A stretch of DNA of 64,000 nt from Polyangiaceae bacterium. GTDB lineage: Bacteria; Myxococcota_A; Polyangia; Polyangiales; Polyangiaceae. Location: contig JAICUB010000031.1 in the NCBI GenBank assembly GCA_025936045.1, positions 1 through 64,000 on the forward strand, written 5' to 3'. Under the pieces are notes generated by a model that had not been told where the DNA came from, did not search any database, and saw only the letters and a list, made by a program, of their open reading frames with translations. Below, piece by piece: positions 53,413 to 64,000 of this stretch; position 1 is the first letter of the stretch; the number at the start of each line of letters is the position of its first letter. Position numbers and translations under genes: made by a program.

Positions 53413-54800
53413 GATTCAGCCGGCTCGAGGGGGATGGCGCTCGGCGCCGCGACGTCGCGCACCTCGCTCACGCGTGCCGCGAACTCACCGCGGCCGAGCC
53501 GACCGAAGACGCCGTCTCCCGGCCTGACTTCGGCGGCGCTGCGCAGCGCGCGGCCGTCGGCTTTGGTGGCGATCGCGTACCCGCGCGCGAGCACCGTGAG
53601 CGGTGAGAGCGCGTCGAGCCGTCCCGCGCGCTCGGCGAGCTCGGCGCGGAGCCGCTCGAGCCGGCGCGCCTGGGCGGCTTCGAGCCGCACGGCGAGCGGC
53701 CCGAGCTCCGTGCGCGCCCGACCAATCACGTTTTGCGGGTGCCGGCTCGCGAGCCTTCGCTCGAGCGACGCCGCGCGGGCTCTTCGCGTTTGGAGCCGCC
53801 GCTCGAGCTTTCGGCGCAGCCGGTCACGCAGCTCGTCGAGATCCTGCTGGCGCTGGATCAGGACGAAGCGCGGATCGTCGAGCTCGGCGCGGAGGTGCGA
53901 GAAGCGGGCGCGCGCGAGCTCGAGCCGGGAGCGCTGGGCGCGGAGCAGCGCGAGCTTCTGCCGCGCGAGCGCGTCGTGACGCGCGCGGCCGTCGGGCACG
54001 ACGAGCTCGGCGGCCTGGGAGGGCGTCGCCGCGCGCAGGTCGGCAGCGAGATCGGTGAGCGTCACGTCGGTCTCGTGGCCGACGGCGCTCACGACGGGGA
54101 CGCCGAAGCGCGCCACGCGCCTGACGACGCGCTCGTCGTTGAAGGCCTGCAAATCCTCGCCCGAGCCGCCGCCGCGCCCGACGATCGCGACGTCGAGGCC
54201 CGGATAGCGCTCGAGCAAATCGAGCGCGGCGACGATGCTCTCCGCGGCGCCGTCGCCCTGCACCTGCGCGGGCGCGAGAACCAGCCGCACGCGACCGCGC
54301 CGAAACGCGACCGTGCGAACGTCGTGAAAAGCGGCGCCGTGCGCGCTCGTGACGACACCGACGACGTGCGGATCGAGCGGCAGCGGCCGCTTGCGTTCCG
54401 GGGCGAACAAGCCCTCCCCCAGGAGCCGCTGCTTGAGCGCCTCGAGCGCCTCGAGGAGAGCTCCCTTGCCGGCCGGCCGCGCGAAATTGCCCACGAGCTG
54501 CAAGCGGCCGCGCGGCGCCCACACCGTCGCGCGACCCCAGAGCTGGAGCCGCACGCCCTCGACGAGGTGCTTCTTCGCGCGTTGCGCGTCGAAGCGATAC
54601 ATCACGCAATCGATGATCGCGTCCTCGCGCTCGTCCTTCAAACAGAAATACGCGTGCCCGCTCGCCGCCTGCTTGAGCGACGTGACTTCACCCTCGACCC
54701 AGAAGGTCCCCGTCGCCGCTTCAGCGGCGCGACGGAGCCGGCGATCGAGCTCGGCCACGGTGACGACTTCGGCCCCGCTCACGGCGCGCGTGAATACCAC
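53409..54800 (-). CDS. xseA: exodeoxyribonuclease VII large subunit
   Basis: About 463 residues. The OB-fold N terminus has VTVAELDRRLRRAAEAATGTFWVEGEVTSLKQAASGHAYFCLKDEREDAIIDCVMYRFDAQRAKKHLVEGVRLQLWG; the catalytic domain has VGVVTSAHGAAFHDVRTVAFRR, YPGLDVAIVGRGGGSGEDLQAFNDERVVRRVARFGVPVVSAVGHETDVTLTDLAADLRAATPSQAAELVVPD; a long Arg/Leu-rich coiled coil follows. It forms a single-strand-specific nuclease with XseB, whose gene is not adjacent. The GTG at 54800 is an estimate, since the frame stays open into the divergent biotin carboxylase gene. Confidence 0.92.
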   Translation of the reverse strand: MVFTRAVSGAEVVTVAELDRRLRRAAEAATGTFWVEGEVTSLKQAASGHAYFCLKDEREDAIIDCVMYRFDAQRAKKHLVEGVRLQLWGRATVWAPRGRLQLVGNFARPAGKGALLEALEALKQRLLGEGLFAPERKRPLPLDPHVVGVVTSAHGAAFHDVRTVAFRRGRVRLVLAPAQVQGDGAAESIVAALDLLERYPGLDVAIVGRGGGSGEDLQAFNDERVVRRVARFGVPVVSAVGHETDVTLTDLAADLRAATPSQAAELVVPDGRARHDALARQKLALLRAQRSRLELARARFSHLRAELDDPRFVLIQRQQDLDELRDRLRRKLERRLQTRRARAASLERRLASRHPQNVIGRARTELGPLAVRLEAAQARRLERLRAELAERAGRLDALSPLTVLARGYAIATKADGRALRSAAEVRPGDGVFGRLGRGEFAARVSEVRDVAAPSAIPLEPAES

Positions 54801-54957
54801 GATGGCCCCGGCCGGCGCGTCATCGTTGCGTCGGGTCGGCACCCCGTTCCGCAACTGCCCGGAATTTTTGTACTTATTAAGCGGTCGCTCGCGCGCACCG
54901 GCGCGGTGTTCGCGCACGGCGCGAGGCATCGGCTTCGCGGGTACGCTGGCGCTCGCC

Positions 54958-56451
<1,494 letters not shown>

Positions 56452-56453
56452 CG

Positions 56454-57494
56454 TCAGATTTTCCGAAACTCTTCGACGAATTCCCAGTCCGCGATGAGCT
56501 GCTTCTTCAGAAGCACCTCGAGCAACGCGGCGAACAGTGGCTCCCAGCGCGGCTCGTCGCCGAGGATCTCGCTCGCGTCCGCGCCGTGGGAGACCGCGCG
56601 CAGCGCCGCGACGAGGTCGCGCGCCGTGAGCGCGCCCCCGGATTCGTCCGGATCGCGCCTTTTGGGCTTCGGCGGCGGTTCGCCCTCTTTGGGCGGCCGC
56701 GAGGTCCGCGCGGGCAAATTCACCTTGGTCCCGTCGAGCAGCGTGAGGGTGACCATGCGCCGGCTGCGGCGCGCGGGAGCGGGCATCGAGACTTCGCGCG
56801 CTTCGATCGTCGGCGAGTCGTCGGGCGGCAGTGAATCGAACTCGCTCGGCGGCAGCGACGACGGTTGGACGCTCGGCGGGTTCGGCGTGATGCGCACCGC
56901 TTGGACCTCGATCGGCGTGAACTTCGGCGCGTACGGCGCGCGCGGCACGACGTCGGGCGGCGGGGCGGGCGCGGCGCTCGGCGAAGGCGGCTTGAGCGAG
57001 GGCGCGTGCGCGACGTCGTCGTCGCCGAGCATCTCACCTTCGTCACCGCCCGTGGAGTAGTACGCGCGGATGGCGGAGCGGATGTCGGACGGCGGCGCGA
57101 TCATGGTTCGCACCGGGAGGCCGGCGAACTCGCCGATGGCGAGCACGGCCGCCTCGTTCGTGGGGTCGTCCATCGCGATGTACAGCGTCTCGCCCTGGCC
57201 GCGCACACGCCGCACGAAGATGGGAATGAGGCAGTGCTGCTCCGCGAGCTCCTCCGGCACCAAGTCGAGGAGCTGGCGGGAAAAATCGATGTGGTAAAGC
57301 GAGACCCACGGGACGCTGAGCTGCTGGCTCAGGATCTGCGTGAGCTGCGTTTCGGTGACGAGCCCGCGCTCGACGAGGAGCTTGCCGAGGCGCCGCCCGT
57401 CCTCTTGCTGGATGGCGAGGACGGCCTCGAGCTGCTCGCGGGTGATGATGTGGGCGCTCACGAGGAGCTCGCCCAGACGGACGCGGGCGGACAT
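56454..57494 (-). CDS. stand-alone MshEN-domain (cyclic di-GMP-binding) protein
   Basis: 346 residues. The N terminus carries two copies of the 24-residue MshEN motif separated by five residues: RLGELLVSAHIITREQLEAV... (about 6-29) and RLGKLLVERGLVTETQLTQI... (about 35-58), with Arg-Leu-Gly, Leu and Gln at the expected places. MshEN binds cyclic di-GMP in type II secretion/type IV pilus ATPases. The GspE-N-like fold continues to about 150 (DDPTNEAAVLAIGEF), but no Walker ATPase follows; instead a Pro/Ser-rich linker and a C-terminal helical domain (VAALRAVSHGADASEILGDEPRWEPLFAALLEVLLKKQLI). ATG at 57494. Divergent from the kinase gene. Confidence 0.8.
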   Translation of the reverse strand: MSARVRLGELLVSAHIITREQLEAVLAIQQEDGRRLGKLLVERGLVTETQLTQILSQQLSVPWVSLYHIDFSRQLLDLVPEELAEQHCLIPIFVRRVRGQGETLYIAMDDPTNEAAVLAIGEFAGLPVRTMIAPPSDIRSAIRAYYSTGGDEGEMLGDDDVAHAPSLKPPSPSAAPAPPPDVVPRAPYAPKFTPIEVQAVRITPNPPSVQPSSLPPSEFDSLPPDDSPTIEAREVSMPAPARRSRRMVTLTLLDGTKVNLPARTSRPPKEGEPPPKPKRRDPDESGGALTARDLVAALRAVSHGADASEILGDEPRWEPLFAALLEVLLKKQLIADWEFVEEFRKI

Positions 57495-57588
57495 GCTGAT
57501 CGAGAAAGCTACAGCATTTCCGCCCGAGCGAGGGGACGCCTTTCGCATGGCGGGCGGTGCCTTATAGAATACCCTTCTTCTAAAGCAC

Positions 57589-60267
<2,679 letters not shown>

Positions 60268-60317
60268 GCTGGTTCAGCTGGCCTTCGTCGCCGCGGTGAG
60301 GGCGCACGCTTGAGCCG

Positions 60318-62654
60318 CTAGGCGGCCCCGCGTCGCCGGCGCCTGAGCACCGCCGCGAACGCGAGGCCGAGCGCGGCCGCGAGGTAGCCGCCGCCGCCGG
60401 TTTCGGCGCCGACGAGGCGGCAGTCGCAGTGGCCGTGCTCGACCGGCGGGCACTTCGGGCAGTGGGGGCAACCCTCGCCGCCGCCGCCGTGGCCCGCGAG
60501 CGTTTCGACGGCGCTGACCTGCGTGCGCACCTTGGCGCTGCTCTCGCTCTGCATGTGGATGCGGAACCAGTCGGCGCTGAGCTGCTGCACGACGACTCCG
60601 GGCGCCCCGGCGAACGCCTTGGTGAAACCGTAGAGCAAGCCGTCGTGGCTGAAGTGGTAGCCGAACGGCGCCATCGGCACGAGCACGCGGTTCGTCTTCC
60701 CGTTCGCGACGAACGTCTTGCCGCTATCGACGTAGACGCGCACGCGGTACGTCGGCCACACGGCGTCGAGGAGCTGCTCCTTGCCCATGGCGAGGACGTT
60801 GCTCACCGGCAAGCCGTTCGACAGCTTCAACCGGCTCGTCGCGATGCTGTTGGCGAGCTCCACGGTGGGATTGCCCGCTATGTTCACGGCGGCCGGCGCG
60901 GCACCACCGAGCTTCACCGGCGCTCTTTTGACGGCCGTCGCCTTCGGGCTCGCGGGCGCAACTGCCGTGGCCTTCGGGGTCGCGGGCGCCCTGCCCGCCG
61001 AGCCTTTCTTCAAAATCTGGCCGCCGTCGGGGTTCGGAGTGCGGCCGGGCACCGTCGGAACGAACGGCGGATTTTCCGCGAAGCGGCGCGCGAAGGCGAG
61101 CTCCTGCGAGTTCAGGGCGAACGCCTTCTGCGCGGGCGGCGGCAGGTTGTGCTCCTCCACGTAGAAGTAGACGTCCCGATCCTTCGCCTCACCGAGCAGG
61201 TTCTTCACCCCTTCGAGCGAGATCGTCGCCGGGACGTCGCTCGTCGAGAGGTTCTCGTAGTTCATGTTGCGGTAGACCGCGTTGTTGCGCACCTTGAACG
61301 GCGCAGGGCTACCGGCTCCCGGTGAAGGCTGGCCGAGCTCCACGAGCATGCACTGATGCGCCTGAGTCTCGTCGACGAGCTTCGGGCAATACGCGTCGGC
61401 GCCGACTTTACTGCACTTGTAGTCGAGGGTGACGGCCGAGACGGCGCCCGTGGCGACGGGCGTGAGCCAATGCCAGCCGTTCGCCGTAAGATCACTGGTC
61501 GCTGCGTTGAAGATGTCGGTGCCCGTCGGTGACGGCGGAGCCGTGACCTCGCGCCAGCGCCCGAATTGCCAGGCCTGAGAGCCCCAATCGGCGATGCGGA
61601 AGCGCGCGCGCACCGCGAAGTCCGCGATGCCGGCGGTATTGTCGACGTTCTTCGCCGTCGCGCGGAAGACGTTCGTGCCGTCACTCACCGTGCACTGGCC
61701 GGTGCCGCCCGGGCCTGCGCAGATCGTGTTCGTGAGCGAGCCGGGCGTCGTCGTGCCGGCGGTGCCCGTCCACACGCCGATGTCGTCCGCGGCGAGCGTG
61801 ATGCCGGCGGTGCAAGCCGTGCCGGGCTCCTGGTAGTTCACCCAGTTGCTGGTCGCGTCCGGGATGGCGCTGTCGCCGACCTTGTCGGTCTCCGTGGAGA
61901 GGCGCGGGCGCGCGTTGCCGACGAGCACGTCACCCGTGCTTTGGTGGATCGTGGCGCCGAAGAAGAACTTGGTGTTGCCGGCGGTGTTGAGGCCGGTCGG
62001 ACCCAGATCGAGACGAACGGTGACCGCCCAGCGCGGGCTCTTCAAGACGGGGCGATCGAAGACCGCGCCCTTGAACCACGCGGGCGCGACGGCGTTCGCG
62101 ATGCCCCAGGAGCCGGCGGTCCCGGTCACCGAATGCCAGACGCTCAGCGCGATCGGCGAGAATTCACGCGGTAACGGCGAGTCCGCCGCGACGACGGCGG
62201 GCGGCGGCGGCGGCGCGGGCGGGTTGATCTGCGTTCCGCTGAAGTCGGGGGCAATCTTGAAGGCGTACGCGCCGGCGGCGCTGCCCTCGCTCACGCCGAG
62301 GTACACGAAGTCGTCCGTCGTAGGGCCGGTGTCGTCGACCTCGATTTGGTACGACACGTAGACGACCTTCCCGTCGGCGACGACGCGCACGCCGGCGTCG
62401 TCCGCCGCGGCCGGTGGCGTGCCGGAGGTCGGAATGAACGTCAAAAAATCGAGCGGCGCGCCCGACCAACGTGGGTCGTGGAGCTCGGGGCGCCAGAAGC
62501 CGTCGCCGTTGAAGTCCTCCCACTCGGGGGGACCGGACAGCGCCGGAAGAGCGACGGGCCCGAGCGCACATTCCTGCGCTTCGCTCGCCGCGCCGTAAGC
62601 CATCACTCCCGCGAACGCCGTGGCCGCCAAACCCAAAGTCAGCTTCCTACTCAT
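60318..62654 (-). CDS. MYXO-CTERM-type exported protein
   Basis: 778 residues. Signal peptide (KLTLGLAATAFAGVMAYGAASEAQ), a beta-rich body with PEWEDFNGDGFWRPELHDPRWSGAPLDFL and a carbohydrate-binding-like N-terminal part, an Ala/Pro/Thr-Lys-rich segment (about 560-625), and a C terminus with CPHCPKCPPVEHGHCDC, then a membrane helix GGGGYLAAALGLAFAAVL and an RRRRRG cluster. That tail fits MYXO-CTERM, a Cys-TM-Arg sorting signal processed at the cell surface in Myxococcota. Function of the body is unknown. ATG at 62654. It is 48 bases after the Cys-rich gene on the same strand. Confidence 0.78.
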   Translation of the reverse strand: MSRKLTLGLAATAFAGVMAYGAASEAQECALGPVALPALSGPPEWEDFNGDGFWRPELHDPRWSGAPLDFLTFIPTSGTPPAAADDAGVRVVADGKVVYVSYQIEVDDTGPTTDDFVYLGVSEGSAAGAYAFKIAPDFSGTQINPPAPPPPPAVVAADSPLPREFSPIALSVWHSVTGTAGSWGIANAVAPAWFKGAVFDRPVLKSPRWAVTVRLDLGPTGLNTAGNTKFFFGATIHQSTGDVLVGNARPRLSTETDKVGDSAIPDATSNWVNYQEPGTACTAGITLAADDIGVWTGTAGTTTPGSLTNTICAGPGGTGQCTVSDGTNVFRATAKNVDNTAGIADFAVRARFRIADWGSQAWQFGRWREVTAPPSPTGTDIFNAATSDLTANGWHWLTPVATGAVSAVTLDYKCSKVGADAYCPKLVDETQAHQCMLVELGQPSPGAGSPAPFKVRNNAVYRNMNYENLSTSDVPATISLEGVKNLLGEAKDRDVYFYVEEHNLPPPAQKAFALNSQELAFARRFAENPPFVPTVPGRTPNPDGGQILKKGSAGRAPATPKATAVAPASPKATAVKRAPVKLGGAAPAAVNIAGNPTVELANSIATSRLKLSNGLPVSNVLAMGKEQLLDAVWPTYRVRVYVDSGKTFVANGKTNRVLVPMAPFGYHFSHDGLLYGFTKAFAGAPGVVVQQLSADWFRIHMQSESSAKVRTQVSAVETLAGHGGGGEGCPHCPKCPPVEHGHCDCRLVGAETGGGGYLAAALGLAFAAVLRRRRRGAA

Positions 62655-62702
62655 CTTGTCCCTACCGTTCGTGGCTATTCGCAAGGAAGAGCGCGCCCGC
62701 AC

Positions 62703-64000
62703 TCACTGCGTGTCTTCGATCCTCAGGTACACCGCGATTTGGGTGCTGTAACTGCCCGCCGACGCCCCCGAAACCGGCAACGTCGGAAACCCGTTCGTGA
62801 ACGACACCGACGTACCCGAAATCTGCGTGCCCGTGACCGTGCCCGAGCTGGCGTCGATCGACGCCGTCGCGTTCAACATGACGGCGATCCAGTAAGCTTT
62901 GCCGGAGGCGAGCGCCGCGCTCGGCGATGCGGCTTGCTCCTTGATGCCACCGCCCGAGGGGAACGGGATGTTGCCCGACTCGGCGAGACTCGGACCCGTC
63001 GGGACGCCGTTGTCGGGGTCGTCCGCATAAAGCGCGAGCTTGGCCGTGGCGCCGCTCGAAGGCACGACGATGCCGAAATTGACGAGCGTGGCCGGATGCG
63101 AAAGAGCGGGCAGTCGCTTCAGGTAGAGGACGTTCGAGACGAGGCTCGTCGCCCCGCCCGTGGCAGTGTCCCAGCCGGCGGTGTGAATCGCGGCCACGCA
63201 CGCGTTCGAGCGGCACACGTAGTCCGTGCCGCACTGGGCCTTGCCCGAGCCGTAGCAAGTCACGCAGCTGCCGTTCCCGTCGCAGAACCTGCTGCTGCTG
63301 CAGCCGACGCCGGCCATCTTCGGCGTCGTGCCGCAGCTGCCGCTCGACGTGCAAACGGCGTCGTTGCACTCGGGCGCGGTGCCGCATTGCGTGGCCGTCG
63401 TGCAAGCGACGCACGACCCGGCGCCGTCGCAAAACTCCGTGTTCCCGGAGCCGCACGGCGCGTTCTTCCCGGCGTACGTCGTCGTGCACTTCTTGCTCGT
63501 CGAGTCGCAGGCGGGCGGATTGCAGGCGTCACCGCCACCGCACTGGCTCACGTCGGTGCAGCCGACGCACGCGCCGCTCGCGTCGCAGTATTTGCCGCCG
63601 TCGAACGCGCACTTGGTGGCCGGCGCGGCGGCGGGCCACTGACAGCTGCCGCTCACGCACCTGCCCGGGTGACAGTCGTCCTCGGGAGCGCAATCGTCCG
63701 AGGTCACGCATTCGACGCAGTTGCCGCCGGCATCGCAGAGCCCGCCGCCGTTGCACGCCGAATGGGTGCCGTTGAACACCTGGTCGCACTTGCCGCTGCC
63801 GGAGTTGCACGAGGGCGTGTAACAAGGACCCATCGCCGTGCAGTCCGTCGACTGCTGGCACTCGACGCAAAGCCCCGCGCCCGTGCACACCGGCGACGGG
63901 TCGAGGCAGCTCCCGGGCGTTTCGCCCTGACCGTCCGTGTCGCAGGTCGAAAACTCGCTCTCGCTCGTGCAGCGCTTGGAGCCGTGGACGCACGCGTCGC
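62703..64000 (-). CDS. Cys-rich exported protein, 5' end beyond window
   Basis: At least 432 residues in one open frame that runs to the right edge, so the start and signal peptide are missing. The visible N-terminal half is a series of about eight CxxC-spaced cysteine modules (CVECQQSTDC, CDAGGNCVECVTSDDC, CDASGACVGCTDVSQC, CDGAGSCVACTTATQC, CDGNGSCVTC), suggesting disulfide-bonded EGF- or dickkopf-like repeats. The C-terminal 170 residues form a beta-sandwich-like domain (GVPTGPSLAESGNIPFPSGGG, KAYWIAVMLNATASIDA). It probably sits on the surface. Followed 48 bases later by the MYXO-CTERM gene; the pair may be an operon. Confidence 0.72.
   Translation of the reverse strand, partial: DACVHGSKRCTSESEFSTCDTDGQGETPGSCLDPSPVCTGAGLCVECQQSTDCTAMGPCYTPSCNSGSGKCDQVFNGTHSACNGGGLCDAGGNCVECVTSDDCAPEDDCHPGRCVSGSCQWPAAAPATKCAFDGGKYCDASGACVGCTDVSQCGGGDACNPPACDSTSKKCTTTYAGKNAPCGSGNTEFCDGAGSCVACTTATQCGTAPECNDAVCTSSGSCGTTPKMAGVGCSSSRFCDGNGSCVTCYGSGKAQCGTDYVCRSNACVAAIHTAGWDTATGGATSLVSNVLYLKRLPALSHPATLVNFGIVVPSSGATAKLALYADDPDNGVPTGPSLAESGNIPFPSGGGIKEQAASPSAALASGKAYWIAVMLNATASIDASSGTVTGTQISGTSVSFTNGFPTLPVSGASAGSYSTQIAVYLRIEDTQ

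Overview
The window looks like a chromosome segment from a myxobacterium, most likely a Polyangiaceae/Sorangiineae-type organism. The G+C content is very high throughout. There are many lipoproteins with long Gly/Ser/Thr linkers after the lipobox, Myxococcus-type cysteine-rich repeats, a protein ending in a MYXO-CTERM-like tail, an FHA-GGDEF protein and a large Ser/Thr kinase fused to ATPase and repeat regions. These are inferences from protein style; there is no rRNA, tRNA or plasmid/phage hallmark in the window. Genes are dense, and 4-base GTGA/ATGA overlaps are common.

Layout. 1-1023: non-coding, starting inside an 18-bp tandem array and holding a second 31-bp array. 1-17 kb: gdhA and cdsA (minus); a large orphan lipoprotein and a mono-haem lipoprotein; a three-gene minus operon with an N-acetylglutamate synthase; a TonB-like protein, membrane-anchored MutS-like ATPase and cupin (plus); an FHA-GGDEF diguanylate cyclase; then a plus-strand trio of class-III aminotransferase, LuxE-like acyl-activating enzyme and LuxC-like acyl-CoA reductase. 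17-28.5 kb: GST, EamA exporter, MTHFR-like protein, TerB-like protein, a radical SAM enzyme resembling tetraether-lipid synthase, a phosphoesterase, Cys-rich lipoprotein, LolA and RuvC. 28.6-37.2 kb: FAD oxidoreductase, YhhQ transporter with a glycosyltransferase, YhbY-Orn-TlpA, an atypical DNA-methylase-like protein, GumK-like glycosyltransferase, O-methyltransferase and YggX.

37.2-50.5 kb: LysR regulator divergent from an aldo/keto reductase with a perfect palindrome between them; a metallo-beta-lactamase-fold protein; a two-component system; then a five-gene minus block in which two paralogous Cys-rich lipoproteins bracket an outer-membrane-like protein, an ECF sigma factor and a TPR/anti-sigma-like protein; then a trypsin-like lipoprotein. 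50.5-64 kb: xseA-aroE-debranching enzyme operon divergent from a biotin carboxylase; a stand-alone MshEN (c-di-GMP binding) protein divergent from a multidomain Ser/Thr kinase; a MYXO-CTERM protein and a Cys-rich protein running off the right edge.

Most notable signals: a 139-bp dispersed repeat present twice with only four differences, each copy carrying a long perfect hairpin and lying downstream of a gene read in the same direction; the aminotransferase-LuxE-LuxC operon, which could make a primary amine from an acyl chain; the tetraether-synthase-like radical SAM protein; the ECF/lipoprotein block; and the MshEN protein with two textbook 24-residue motifs but no secretion ATPase.
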